DNA from: CAKSHP01 sp045636325
GTDB taxonomy: Bacteria > Bacillota > Clostridia > UBA1381 > UMGS1253
Assembly (NCBI GenBank): GCA_045636325.1
Contig: JAZTXH010000006.1
Span: forward strand, 1-64,000
Length of the DNA stretch: 64,000 bases
Direction: 5' to 3'
Positions 16,798 to 26,093 of the stretch are shown one piece after another. The notes under the pieces were generated by a model, which did not search any database, had not been told where the DNA came from, and was given only the letters and a program-made list of their open reading frames with translations. Both the position numbers and the translations under genes were made by a program. Numbering within the stretch: the stretch's first letter is position 1; each line of letters opens with the position of its first letter.

Positions 16798-17682
16798 TTA
16801 TTCTGCATTACTTTTGGTTTTGTTATCTGCACTATTCTTTTCCGTTTCCGACTTAACCGGCTCCGGCGTAGGCATATCTTTACGCTTTCCGTATTTTGAC
16901 GAAAAATAAGAGGTTATTCCGCTTTTCTTTTTGCCGTAATACCCATAGTAATAACTGCCATATTTTTTATACCCTTTGTATCTTGTGTTATTTCTTGAAA
17001 TGTACGAGTCGTTTACAATAAACCCTATGATCTTTGCGTTTGAAAACTTTAATGTATTTATTGCCTTTACAAGATTCTTCTTCATTGTATACTTGCTTCT
17101 TACCACAACTATAACACCGGTTGCATATTTTGTAAGCAAAACTGCATCCGTAACTGTATTTACCGGCGGAGTATCAATAAAAATATACTCATATTTGTCC
17201 TTAAGACTTTCTAATACACCTACAAATTTTTTCGATGCAAGAAGCTCTGTAGGATTCGGCGGAATCCAGCCTGCAGCAATCACATCAAGATTACACTCCG
17301 GAATATTTACAACTACATCATTAAATTCTGCAAAGCCACCAAGAACATTCGAAAAGCCTTCTTTTATTTCCTTATCAAAACACTCACACATTCTCGGTCT
17401 TCTTAAGTCGGCTTCAATCAGTAGCACTTTATAACCGACCTGCGCAAAGGAAATTGCCGTGTTTACGCAAGTAGTGGTTTTGCCCTCACCCGGAACCGAG
17501 CTTGTAAAAAGTATAACCTTACACCCCTCAGTGTCAGGCATAGAAAAAAGTATATTCGTTCTTGAAGTTTTATAGCTTTCCTTTGCAACAAAGGCAGTAT
17601 CCTCAGTAAGAATAGTCTTTCTTCTGCTGGCAACTTCTTTTTTATCCAATTCATCCGTATTGTTCTTTTTATTAAAAACCAT
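16798..17682 (-). CDS. Bacterial tyrosine kinase, CpsD/CapB type
   Basis: The 294-residue cytoplasmic kinase has Walker A (SSVPGEGKTTTCVNTA, about residue 61), Walker A' (VLLIEADLRRPRM) and Walker B (YIFIDTPPV). The C-terminal tail is rich in tyrosine (KKYGSYYYGYYGKKK), the autophosphorylation cluster typical of these enzymes. It is the separate kinase half of the Firmicute two-part system. Its activator is the Wzz-like membrane protein encoded 20 bases upstream, and the PHP phosphatase downstream reverses its action. Confidence 0.93.
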   Translation of the reverse strand: MVFNKKNNTDELDKKEVASRRKTILTEDTAFVAKESYKTSRTNILFSMPDTEGCKVILFTSSVPGEGKTTTCVNTAISFAQVGYKVLLIEADLRRPRMCECFDKEIKEGFSNVLGGFAEFNDVVVNIPECNLDVIAAGWIPPNPTELLASKKFVGVLESLKDKYEYIFIDTPPVNTVTDAVLLTKYATGVIVVVRSKYTMKKNLVKAINTLKFSNAKIIGFIVNDSYISRNNTRYKGYKKYGSYYYGYYGKKKSGITSYFSSKYGKRKDMPTPEPVKSETEKNSADNKTKSNAE

Positions 17683-17702
17683 CTTATTCAGCCTGTCCCC
17701 TC

Positions 17703-18404
17703 TTAATATACTCCGCTTCCTCTTCCACCCCTGAGGTTTGGAATTTCGCCCAGTATAGGCATAGCAAAAATTTCTTCTATTTCTTCTGCTATTTCTATTT
17801 TTTTATTAAAAAATTCAACACACAACGCACCAACAACACCAAGCGCCAGCCCAAGCAAAATTCCAATAACAATATTTCTCGTGGTATTGGGGGCATAAGG
17901 AGCAGTTTCAAATCTTGCCTCCTGCAAAACATCTACTGTTGTACCCTGCATCTCTCCTTCGAGGTAAGCAGGAGCGTGCCTCAAAATTTCCTGAACCAGC
18001 ATATACGCAAACTTCGGATCCCGCGCATTAGCTCTTATATTTATAATACCTGTATCATCAGGCTGGTCAAAAACAAGCATGCTTCTTATTTCGCCTGTTG
18101 ACAGTGAAAAATTGCCCATATTCTTGACTTTACTCAAAAACGTATCGTTTTTAAGCATTTCTATAAATGTTGCACCAAGCTTTTCTGCCGCGTTAATCGC
18201 ACCAATCGTAACGTTATTGACCTCTTCTGTAGCAAAGCTTGTATTCTTTGTGTTTATCTGACCTACCGACTTATACATTGGTGACATCATAAATGTGCTT
18301 ATAAGGTATGCCCCCAAAGCACACAATATTGTAATCACCGCTACAATTTTCCATTTCTTAAGGCATATTTTCAGTACGTCGGTAATACTTATGTTTTCTT
18401 GCAT
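17703..18404 (-). CDS. Wzz-family chain-length regulator and kinase activator, CpsC/CapA type
   Basis: The 233-residue protein has two membrane helices (about 20-43 and 168-190) flanking an extracellular loop, plus a short cytoplasmic tail. This is the Firmicute Wzz/CpsC layout. Such proteins set polysaccharide chain length and switch on the partner tyrosine kinase through the cytoplasmic tail. The start at 18404 (MQENISITDVLKI) is chosen because AAAGGATGG lies about six bases upstream; the frame is open to 18425. It is the first gene of the minus-strand operon, about 130 bases after a consensus promoter. Confidence 0.9.
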   Translation of the reverse strand: MQENISITDVLKICLKKWKIVAVITILCALGAYLISTFMMSPMYKSVGQINTKNTSFATEEVNNVTIGAINAAEKLGATFIEMLKNDTFLSKVKNMGNFSLSTGEIRSMLVFDQPDDTGIINIRANARDPKFAYMLVQEILRHAPAYLEGEMQGTTVDVLQEARFETAPYAPNTTRNIVIGILLGLALGVVGALCVEFFNKKIEIAEEIEEIFAMPILGEIPNLRGGRGSGVY

Positions 18405-18543
18405 ATGTACCATCCTTTTAACCATTATTTTATTGTCATAAATTTACTGTAATGTATATACTTTGCTTAGCTGTATTTCTTGTGCAACAACTGCAGTTTT
18501 ACCCTAAACCAAATATAATTGCACATAATACCCTTATTGTAAA

Positions 18544-18572
18544 ATAATATCACATTAAAAAGCGATTGTCAA
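18544..18572 (-). promoter_or_regulatory. Promoter of the polysaccharide/S-layer operon
   Basis: On the minus strand TTGACA (18567-18572) and TATTAT (18544-18549) are 17 bases apart. It faces away from the AraC-type gene; the two promoters are about 70 bases apart, so one bound regulator could affect both. Confidence 0.75.
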
Positions 18573-18643
18573 CTTTTTTCAAAGATTAACGAAAAAATTT
18601 TTGTAGGTTTACAATAGATGTCGTACATTCCGACATATTTTTA

Positions 18644-18672
18644 TTGACATTTGCAAAAAATTAAGTTATTAT
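18644..18672 (+). promoter_or_regulatory. Promoter of the AraC-type regulator gene
   Basis: TTGACA (18644-18649) and TATTAT (18667-18672) are 17 bases apart, and GGAGG follows at 18691-18695 before the ATG. Confidence 0.75.
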
Positions 18673-18702
18673 ATTACATATAACACTTTTGGAGGCTTAC
18701 AT

Positions 18703-19524
18703 ATGCAAAAATCTAAACCTCTCACCTGCAAATATCTTGATAATATATATGTTAACTTTCTTACCGGTTCGCTTACAAAGTGCTGGGATAAGTGGGGAGA
18801 GCATAACTACACTCCGGAATATAACAAGTTTCTTTTGCCCATTTCCGGTGAGGCCGAAATCATGGTTGACGGCAAAAAATATCCCCTTATTCCCGGCAAT
18901 ATGTATCTTATGCCTGCGGGTGTCAAGCAGTCGTATTATCACATAAGCGATAATTTTGTTACAAAATACTGGTGTCACTTCAGTGCAAAGGTAGGAAATA
19001 TGAATTTGTTTAATGTGGTAAATCCCAGATTTTGTGTTCAGGCAACAAATACTGATGAAATAATTTCTTTATTTAAAAAGCTTTTCCATTATACCTCTCA
19101 GCCTGAATCTGTTCATGCAACAGTTGCAATAAAGGGTCTGATGCTTGAAATTATTTCTCACTATCTTAAGTTTGACAGTCTTATGGCAGCTGATGCCTTG
19201 CGTGAACCACGCACAGACTTTCAGAGTGTTTTAAAGTATATCGAAAAGCATCTGGCAGACAAGCTTACCATTGAACAATTAGCAGACGTTATGCATCTTC
19301 ATCCAAATTATTTTATAAGGCATTTTAAATCTTTTTTTGGTGTATCACCCATAAGATTCATAAACAATATGCGTATGGATAAGGCAAAACAGCTTTTATC
19401 AGAAGGTGATATGAGCATAGCTCAAATCGCAAAATTTGTGGGAATAGATGATATTTTCTATTTTTCAAAGCAATTTAAAAAATATAACGGCTATGCCCCA
19501 ACAGAATACAGACATAAAATATGA
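18703..19524 (+). CDS. AraC-family transcriptional regulator
   Basis: The 273-residue protein has an N-terminal cupin-like sensing domain (about 15-150; ISGEAEIMVDGKKYPLIPGN) and a C-terminal AraC double helix-turn-helix (about 172-273; LTIEQLADVMHLHPNYFIRH and MSIAQIAKFVGIDDIFYFSK). Proteins of this layout bind DNA and usually respond to a sugar or related ligand. It is divergent from the polysaccharide/S-layer operon and precedes the flippase/CsaB operon. A role in regulating one or both is inferred from position only. Confidence 0.92.
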   Translation: MQKSKPLTCKYLDNIYVNFLTGSLTKCWDKWGEHNYTPEYNKFLLPISGEAEIMVDGKKYPLIPGNMYLMPAGVKQSYYHISDNFVTKYWCHFSAKVGNMNLFNVVNPRFCVQATNTDEIISLFKKLFHYTSQPESVHATVAIKGLMLEIISHYLKFDSLMAADALREPRTDFQSVLKYIEKHLADKLTIEQLADVMHLHPNYFIRHFKSFFGVSPIRFINNMRMDKAKQLLSEGDMSIAQIAKFVGIDDIFYFSKQFKKYNGYAPTEYRHKI

Positions 19525-19638
19525 CTTTTCATTTTATATTTTTATTTAGCCTGACTGAAATGAGGAAAAAATATATAAGATTCAAATAGTGAATGCGAAA
19601 GGTACGTATAACAGCCTTAAAAATAAAATTTATTAAAC

Positions 19639-19682
19639 AAAAAAGTCGACAACTTTCATAAAGTAACCCCGTCGGCTTTTTT
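19639..19682 (+). terminator. Terminator after the AraC-type gene
   Basis: The arms 19639-19650 and 19671-19682 pair (AAAAAAGTCGAC with GTCGGCTTTTTT, one G-T pair) and the right arm ends in a T-run. Confidence 0.75.
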
Positions 19683-19707
19683 GTGTTCACTTTTTTACGC
19701 AATACAG

Positions 19708-19736
19708 TAGACAAAACGCAAAATTTATGCTACAAT
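19708..19736 (+). promoter_or_regulatory. Probable promoter of the flippase/CsaB operon
   Basis: TAGACA (19708-19713) and TACAAT (19731-19736) are 17 bases apart. A second TATAAT-like box lies near 19745. The region serves the plus-strand polymer genes. Confidence 0.5.
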
Positions 19737-19782
19737 ACTATATGATATAATATTGTTAGTGTACTCAGAGGTGATTTTTTAC

Positions 19783-20331
19783 ATGACCCGTTCAATAGGT
19801 GAATATATAAACATCTTTACTTGCCTTTTAAGGGGACTGCTTCATAAAATAAGATTTGAAAAATCAGGCAGGCTTTTAAGGGCGGAAAAAGGCGTGCGTA
19901 TTATAAAGAAAAATGCCTGCCTGAAAGCCGGAAAAAAGGTATTCCTTCACCGCGATGTAAAGCTTAGCGTATACGGAACCGACGGCGAAGCAAAGCTTAT
20001 TATCGGTGATAATGTTGCCATAGGTGACAGAACGGAAATTCATGCCGGCCGCGAAATTACAATAGGCGATAATTCTCTTATATCATGGGACTGTTGTATA
20101 ATGGACAGGGATTATCACAAACTAATGAGCGACCATGAGAATTTCAAAAGCGTTCATATTGGAAAAAACGTATGGATTGGCGCCAGAGTTTTAATTTTAA
20201 AAGGAATTGCCATAGGTGACGGAGCAGTGATTGCCGCAGGCAGCGTTGTAACCCGCGATGTACCCGAAAAAACACTTGTGGCAGGAAACCCCGCAAGAAT
20301 TATAAAGAAAGATGTGTACTGGAATGTCTGA
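19783..20331 (+). CDS. Hexapeptide-repeat acyltransferase
   Basis: The 182-residue protein has a left-handed beta-helix built of hexapeptide repeats (about 70-175; IIGDNVAIGDRTEI, IHIGKNVWIGARVLIL-type turns and IGDGAVIAAGSVVTRDV). This is the fold of sugar O-acetyltransferases of the LbH superfamily. It probably acetylates a sugar of the wall polymer using acetyl-CoA. I chose the ATG at 19783, preceded by AGAGGTGAT; an in-frame TTG at 19753 lacks a site. The acceptor sugar is unknown. Confidence 0.85.
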   Translation: MTRSIGEYINIFTCLLRGLLHKIRFEKSGRLLRAEKGVRIIKKNACLKAGKKVFLHRDVKLSVYGTDGEAKLIIGDNVAIGDRTEIHAGREITIGDNSLISWDCCIMDRDYHKLMSDHENFKSVHIGKNVWIGARVLILKGIAIGDGAVIAAGSVVTRDVPEKTLVAGNPARIIKKDVYWNV

Positions 20332-21892
20332 GAAGAAAAACATTTTGACCTCTGTCAGCTATGTAATGATTATAATGATTTTATCAAGGCTTTTAGCTTT
20401 GGTAAGCACTCAGGTTTATATGTCATTTTTTGGCGTATCAAACCCGTTTTTGAATATTTATTCTTATGCAATAACTGTCCCCAACACGATTTTTAACTGC
20501 TTTGGAACAGCGCTTTCCACTGTGGTTATCCCTATTTATGCAGGGCATGTAGCAAACGGCAGACATAAAGATGCTGACAGATTTGCAAACAACATTATAA
20601 CCATAACCTCTGCATTTACTATTATTTTAATTGTAATAGGGTGGGCACTTTCTTTTGTTCTTCCCAAATTTACTGCCTTTAATCAGGGAGAAGAGTATTA
20701 TTTTGCCGTAAAAGCACTTATGATTATGATGCCGGTAATGCTTTTTTACGGACTTAACTATATTTTTCAGGGAATACTTCAAACCAAAGACAAATTTGGC
20801 TGGCCGGCATTTGTTTCAGTTCCCAGCAGCCTTGTTGTTATAATTTACGTTTTCACCCTTGGTGATAAATTTGGTGTGTTCGGCCTTCTGATTGCCACCT
20901 TTATCGGTCTTTCATTACAGGCAATTATCCTTATCCCTCCCCTTGTTAAAAACGGCTTTTCCTATAAGCCGTCATTTGAAATTAAAAATTCCGATATAAT
21001 TCAGGCATTTAAAATGACAATTCCCGTTATGATAGGCGTTTCTGCATACCAGCTGAATATGTTTTATAACGTGACAATGATTGCCAACTTCGAAGGTATG
21101 GTTACACTTCTTACTTATGTGCAAAACATTGTTGTATATATGGTACTTGCATTTATATACTCCATAACTGCTGTTATTTATCCAAAGCTTACCGAAAGCG
21201 CTGCAACCGGTGATATGGCAAACTATAAAAAAACTCTCTCTGACATTCTTTCAACCACTTCAATGTTGTTAATCCCGATTACTGCTGGATTTATAGCAGT
21301 AAGAAAACCTCTTTTGCAGCTTATAACCCAGTGGGGCAAAATAACCCCTGAAGAAATTGATATTGCATGCGTTTTGGTAGTGATGTATTCAATAGGAATT
21401 ATGGGTGTCGGCCTTAAAGAAATTCTTGACCGTGCCTTTTATGCAATTAAAAACACGAAAATATCTGCCATAAACGGCTTTGTGATTATGTCAGTCAATA
21501 TATCCTTAAGCCTTATTTTGATAAAAGCACTTGAAGCTTTCGGAATTTTTGGAGCATATGGTATTCCTCTTGCATATTCAATAGCTTCGCTTACAGGTCT
21601 TTTTATACTTTTAATTATGCTTAAAAAGAGAATTGGCTCATTTGCTCCGGGACTTTTGACTACCGTTATCAAATGCCTCATTTCTGCAGGGGCAATGTAT
21701 ATATGCGTATATTTGGCCAGATTTTTTACAGAAAATATTGCATCAGGCGATGGTATTATACAAAGGCTTGTAAAGCTCATAATTCCAACCGGCATCGGTG
21801 TGCTTGCCTATGCAGTGATGCTTATTATAACACGGGTAAGCTATGCTACAAATTTTTTTAAAAAGTTTACCGCACGCTTTAAGAAAATTTAA
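20324..21892 (+). CDS. MurJ/Wzx-type lipid-linked oligosaccharide flippase
   Basis: The product is about 522 residues, almost wholly hydrophobic with some 14 predicted membrane helices. It resembles the MurJ (MviN) branch of the MOP exporters: early motifs ALVSTQVYMSFFG and ALSTVVIPIYAGH match its N-terminus. In this cluster it most likely flips an undecaprenyl-linked repeat unit across the membrane, as Wzx does; flipping lipid II is the alternative. I prefer the ATG at 20324, which overlaps the previous stop; an in-frame ATG at 20312 is also possible. Confidence 0.82.
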   Translation: MSEKKNILTSVSYVMIIMILSRLLALVSTQVYMSFFGVSNPFLNIYSYAITVPNTIFNCFGTALSTVVIPIYAGHVANGRHKDADRFANNIITITSAFTIILIVIGWALSFVLPKFTAFNQGEEYYFAVKALMIMMPVMLFYGLNYIFQGILQTKDKFGWPAFVSVPSSLVVIIYVFTLGDKFGVFGLLIATFIGLSLQAIILIPPLVKNGFSYKPSFEIKNSDIIQAFKMTIPVMIGVSAYQLNMFYNVTMIANFEGMVTLLTYVQNIVVYMVLAFIYSITAVIYPKLTESAATGDMANYKKTLSDILSTTSMLLIPITAGFIAVRKPLLQLITQWGKITPEEIDIACVLVVMYSIGIMGVGLKEILDRAFYAIKNTKISAINGFVIMSVNISLSLILIKALEAFGIFGAYGIPLAYSIASLTGLFILLIMLKKRIGSFAPGLLTTVIKCLISAGAMYICVYLARFFTENIASGDGIIQRLVKLIIPTGIGVLAYAVMLIITRVSYATNFFKKFTARFKKI

Positions 21893-21943
21893 AAATTACA
21901 AAAATGAATAAGAAACTTTTAAAAATAGAAAGGATTTTTAATT

Positions 21944-22489
21944 ATGAAAAAACTCCTTAGAGCTTTTGGCTATGTTTTTTATTATTTTATAGCACGTCAT
22001 CTGCCCGGCTCGGGACTTCCTTATGCTTTAGGCGCAAAGACACTCAGGAAGCTGTGTGCAAAGTGCATGCTTGACAATTGCGGCAAAAATGTCAATATAG
22101 AGCATGGCGCATTTTTTGCATCAGGCGAAGGCATTTCTATCGGCGACAATTCAGGAATTGGTCTTAACTGCCGCGTGGCAGGCCCCTTATCTATAGGAAA
22201 CGATGTTATGATGGCTCCAAATGTAACAATAGTTACCCAAAATCATAAAATTTCAGACCTTACCATTCCCATGCGTCTACAGACTGCTCCCAAACAAAAA
22301 GTTACGATAGCAGACGATGTTTGGATAGGCACAAACGTTATAATTTTGCCCGGCGTTACAATCGGAAAAGGCAGTGTTATTGCAGGCGGTGCAGTGGTTA
22401 CAAAGGATGTGGATGAATATGCAATAGTTGGCGGAAATCCCGCCAAAATTATAAAATACCGCAACGAAGGGGAGGCAGAAAAAAATTGA
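21944..22489 (+). CDS. Hexapeptide-repeat acetyltransferase, maltose/serine O-acetyltransferase-like
   Basis: The 181-residue protein carries an N-terminal helical segment and a left-handed beta-helix (about 55-175; ISIGDNSGIGLNCRV, VTIADDVWIGTNVIILP and IGKGSVIAGGAVVTKDV). The catalytic histidine is probably in TQNHKIS. It resembles CapG/NodL-like sugar O-acetyltransferases and is a second acyltransferase in the cluster, so the polymer may be acetylated at two positions. Its stop overlaps the TTG start of the next gene. Confidence 0.85.
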   Translation: MKKLLRAFGYVFYYFIARHLPGSGLPYALGAKTLRKLCAKCMLDNCGKNVNIEHGAFFASGEGISIGDNSGIGLNCRVAGPLSIGNDVMMAPNVTIVTQNHKISDLTIPMRLQTAPKQKVTIADDVWIGTNVIILPGVTIGKGSVIAGGAVVTKDVDEYAIVGGNPAKIIKYRNEGEAEKN

Positions 22490-23589
22490 ATGTACTATAT
22501 CTTATAAATCATGCAGGTAAAGCCGGCACTGAAAAATACGTTTATAATTTAGTTATGGCATATCACCAAAAAAAATGCAACTGCTTTTTTGCCTATAACG
22601 AAGAAGGACTTTTGTTACAGCAGATGAAAGAGTTTGGCATTACTTCATTTAAGTTTGATATGAAAAATCCCTTTGATATAAAGGCCGCAAAAAAGCTTGC
22701 AGGGATTTGCCGCGAAAATAAAATTGATATAATCCATACACAGTATCCGAGAGAAAATTATATTGCAATTCTTTCAAGGATGTTTTATAACAAGGTAAGG
22801 GTTATATATACCTGTCACCTTACTTTAAAAACAAATTTCTTATGGCAGATAACAAACAGGCTTCTAATTCCATTTGAAGAAAAAATAATTTCCGTTTGTA
22901 ACAACGGCAAGGATTTACTTATAGGAAACGGTGTGCCCAAAAACAAAATAACCGTTATATTTAACGGTATTGACTATACGGGTGAGCCGGACAAAGAAAG
23001 CACTATACGACAGGAGCTGGGCATTGACCCTGACACCTTTGTTATTTCAACCCTTGCAAGATATCATATTGCAAAAGGGCTTGACTATTTTGTAAAAAGT
23101 ATTGCCCAGTACGATAAGATTGCTAAAAGGAAGTATGTGGTACTTATTGCAGGCGAGGGCGAGCTTTACGGCGAAATCAAGGCTCTTATAAAAAGCTATG
23201 GCCTTGAAGATAAAATTCTTCAACTTGGATTTAGGCGTGACTCTGAAAACATTTTAAAAGGCTCTGATATTTTTGTTAACTCTGCAAAATGTTACGAGGC
23301 TTTGAGCTTTGCAATTTTAGAGGCGCTTGGTAACAAGCTTCCTGTAATTGCAACCGACATTGGCGGAAATCCGGATATTATAAATCCCGAAACCGACTGT
23401 GGCTACATTGTTCCCTATGGTGATACCATAAAAATGGCGGAAGCTATAAAAAGCCTTTCTGACAATCCCGATATTTATCAAAGATTTTCAGAAAATGCCG
23501 CGAAAACAGTTAAGGAAAGATTTAATCTTCCCTTGCTTTTAGAAGATATATATAAAGAGTACGAAAAGGCATTGAACTTAAACCGATAG
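22486..23589 (+). CDS. Family 4 glycosyltransferase
   Basis: The 367-residue enzyme is a GT-B fold retaining glycosyltransferase (GT4). The N-terminal acceptor domain starts MNVLYLINHAGKAGTEKYV. The donor domain has VISTLARYHIAKGLDYFV and the E-x7-E motif region in NSAKCYEALSFAILEALG. It adds a sugar to the growing lipid-linked unit at the cytoplasmic face. Translation begins at TTG (22486), supported by GGGGAGG nine bases upstream and a four-base overlap with the preceding gene. Donor and acceptor are unknown. Confidence 0.9.
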   Translation: MNVLYLINHAGKAGTEKYVYNLVMAYHQKKCNCFFAYNEEGLLLQQMKEFGITSFKFDMKNPFDIKAAKKLAGICRENKIDIIHTQYPRENYIAILSRMFYNKVRVIYTCHLTLKTNFLWQITNRLLIPFEEKIISVCNNGKDLLIGNGVPKNKITVIFNGIDYTGEPDKESTIRQELGIDPDTFVISTLARYHIAKGLDYFVKSIAQYDKIAKRKYVVLIAGEGELYGEIKALIKSYGLEDKILQLGFRRDSENILKGSDIFVNSAKCYEALSFAILEALGNKLPVIATDIGGNPDIINPETDCGYIVPYGDTIKMAEAIKSLSDNPDIYQRFSENAAKTVKERFNLPLLLEDIYKEYEKALNLNR

Positions 23590-23610
23590 TTTTACAGGAG
23601 GATATATAAA

Positions 23611-24498
23611 ATGAAAAAATTATTTAAAGACGGTAAGGTTTTCGGAAGATACAATATTATTGACTTTCTTGTGGTCGTAGTTTTAATGTTAGGTATTATA
23701 ATCGGTGCAAGTGCAGCGGTTCTTAAAATGTATGCAAACCGCAATGATGATAACAACGAAGTAATAGTAATGAAATTTTACGCAGAAGAAGTAAGCGATT
23801 TTGTTGTTGAAAAATTGAAGCTGGGTGGCGCGCTTATGGATGTTGACAAAAACATTTCCTTAGGAAACGCAACAGATATTCAGATTAACGGCTCTGTTAC
23901 TTACGGCGGTATTACAAGCGGTCAATATGAGCTTGTAAATAAAACAGGCTACAAATCCGTAGTTATTACATCAGAAGTTGAAGGTTTTAAAAACGACCTT
24001 GGGGTTTTAGTAGACAATTTTCAATATGGTGTAGGTCATTCAATGACACTTCGCGTTGGCGATGCAAAAATTTATCTTCGTGTTTATGATATCGCCTTAA
24101 AAAGCGATATGGAAGCAAGCGCAAAACAGGAAGCTGACAAGCAAAAACCTGTTTTGATAAGCTTTGAAGCAAACGAGGTAAGCAACTTTGCGGCAAATGC
24201 CATCAAAGTAGGCGATTTGCTTTATGACTATACAAACGGTGTTGCTTTGGGAACCGTTGTTTCTCACGAACTTTCCGATGCAAAGGTATATGTTGAAACA
24301 GATAGCGGCAAAATTGTAACAAGTGCAAAAGAAGGCTTCAGTACAGTAAAAATTGTTGCTGAAGTTTCAGCCGAGCTTTCTGAAGACGGCACAGCAACAA
24401 TTGAAAACAAACCTTACTATCTTGCAAAGGATTTCTTTATTCGTGTGGGCAATGCACTTATAGGCACTTCCGTAATTACAGATATATCCCTTAAATAA
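23611..24498 (+). CDS. DUF4330-like membrane-anchored protein
   Basis: The 295-residue protein has a short cytoplasmic N-terminus (KDGKVFGRYNIIDF), one membrane helix (about 18-40) and an extracellular part with two similar halves (about 50-160 and 180-290). Each half has a MKFYAEEVSDFVVEKLKLG- or SFEANEVSNFAANAIKVG-like opening and ends in an FIRVGNA-type strand. The opening matches what I remember of DUF4330, a family of unknown function. It lies 21 bases after the GT4 gene, so it is co-transcribed with polymer genes and may assist assembly or export. This is inference. Confidence 0.7.
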   Translation: MKKLFKDGKVFGRYNIIDFLVVVVLMLGIIIGASAAVLKMYANRNDDNNEVIVMKFYAEEVSDFVVEKLKLGGALMDVDKNISLGNATDIQINGSVTYGGITSGQYELVNKTGYKSVVITSEVEGFKNDLGVLVDNFQYGVGHSMTLRVGDAKIYLRVYDIALKSDMEASAKQEADKQKPVLISFEANEVSNFAANAIKVGDLLYDYTNGVALGTVVSHELSDAKVYVETDSGKIVTSAKEGFSTVKIVAEVSAELSEDGTATIENKPYYLAKDFFIRVGNALIGTSVITDISLK

Positions 24499-24550
24499 AA
24501 TTATATTGGATAAGCTTCTATCGTTTTTATGGTTTGAAAGGAATTTTATT

Positions 24551-26062
24551 ATGCTTAAGAATAGTCGTTTTATGTCGTTTGTTTTATGGCTGAATCAGAC
24601 GCTTAAAAACAGTTTTATATTTGATTTCCTTGAGAAAATTATTAGCTTTATTGCTGACAGTTACAACGAAAGCCGCCTTAAAAAGATTTTAAAAGGCAAT
24701 GGCGAAATAGAAATGTATTACTCTTCCTCAGCATTTATAAAGCTCATAAATAAGCCCGCTATGTGGATTATTTCGCTTATTGACGCAGTTTTTTCAGATA
24801 AGTCAAACTCTTGGTGTATAAAAACAGTTGATATACTTAAGGGCAACTCTGTTATTTTAAACGAGCTTTTGTCGTTTCCTTTTATTTGTTGCGCTATGTT
24901 TGTTGTGCCCCACGATTACTGGAACAATCTGTTTGCTTTGGCGATTTCTCTGTTTTTAGCGGTAATTGCGCTTTGCTCAAGGTCTAAAGACAAGCCTGCA
25001 GGTTTTAGCGTATGGTTTTGCATGATTATATTTGGCTTAAGTATTATTCTTGCATTTATTAACACATACAATCCTGCAGACAGTATAAAAACAATAATGT
25101 TTTTTATAACATCATTTATTTTATGCATTGCGGTCAGCATTTATATCAGCGACCCCCAAAGGTTTAAAAAGTTTTTAAAATGGATGCTTTTTGCACTGCT
25201 TATCACAAGTGCTGTTGCATTTTATCAGCGAATTACAGGTATCGAATCAAGCATAGAATTCACAGACCCCACCCTAAACGAGGGTATGCCGGGTCGTGCG
25301 TTTTCAACCTTTGGCAATCCCAATAACTTTGCTGAGTTTTTAATGCTTTTTATTCCATTTGCATTTGCATATGCAATAACTCTAAAAAATAACAGCTATA
25401 AAATTTTTTGCCTTGCAGGTGTGATTTTTGGCTTCGGCGCCTTGCTTTTGACATATTCCCGCTCCGGTTGGATTGCATTTGCAGTGGCTCTTATAATTTA
25501 CATTATGCTTTATAACAAAAAGTATCTTCCATACCTTATAATAGTGGCATTTTTTGTAATTCCTCTGCTTCCTCAAAGTATTCTTAACAGGATTCTTACC
25601 ATAGGTAATTTGGAAGATACCTCAAGTTCATACAGGCTTATGATATGGTCAGGATGTTTAAAACTGCTTAGCGTGCACTGGCTTGCAGGTCTGGGTCCTG
25701 GATGCGGCGGCTTTCAGTATATTTTTCCGCTGTATGCAATTATAAGTACATCCGAAGCGCCCCACTCTCACATGCAGTTTATGGAGATTGCAATTGAGCT
25801 TGGTATAGTTGGATTTATAATTTATCTTTACTTTACTTTTACGACTATACGCCGTGCATTTGCGGCAAGCAAATGTCAAAATAGCCTTCTTCGCCACACT
25901 GCAATGGCATCTGCCGCTGCAATGTCAGGCATAATATTTATTGGTTTTTTTGAATACGTCTGGTTTTATCCCAGAGTAATGTTTGCATTTTTTGTATGCC
26001 TCGGTGTGTGCATTGCTGCTGTGCACCTTGCAAAAGAGGAAAGAAAAATAAGTAATATATAA
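24551..26062 (+). CDS. O-antigen ligase / Wzy-like polymerase
   Basis: The 503-residue integral membrane protein has about ten hydrophobic helices and the O-antigen ligase/polymerase domain (about 190-430). A long outer loop contains SSSYRLMIWSGCLKLL and APHSHMQFMEIAIELG, with the histidine-rich motif typical of this superfamily. Such proteins join lipid-linked repeat units into chains or transfer chains to an acceptor. A Wzy polymerase is the simpler reading with the neighbouring Wzz and flippase genes. The ATG at 24551 has AAAGGA eight bases upstream; a TTG at 24506 is less likely. Confidence 0.83.
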   Translation: MLKNSRFMSFVLWLNQTLKNSFIFDFLEKIISFIADSYNESRLKKILKGNGEIEMYYSSSAFIKLINKPAMWIISLIDAVFSDKSNSWCIKTVDILKGNSVILNELLSFPFICCAMFVVPHDYWNNLFALAISLFLAVIALCSRSKDKPAGFSVWFCMIIFGLSIILAFINTYNPADSIKTIMFFITSFILCIAVSIYISDPQRFKKFLKWMLFALLITSAVAFYQRITGIESSIEFTDPTLNEGMPGRAFSTFGNPNNFAEFLMLFIPFAFAYAITLKNNSYKIFCLAGVIFGFGALLLTYSRSGWIAFAVALIIYIMLYNKKYLPYLIIVAFFVIPLLPQSILNRILTIGNLEDTSSSYRLMIWSGCLKLLSVHWLAGLGPGCGGFQYIFPLYAIISTSEAPHSHMQFMEIAIELGIVGFIIYLYFTFTTIRRAFAASKCQNSLLRHTAMASAAAMSGIIFIGFFEYVWFYPRVMFAFFVCLGVCIAAVHLAKEERKISNI

Positions 26063-26093
26063 AAAAATTTTATGGAAATGGGGATTTTTAGCC

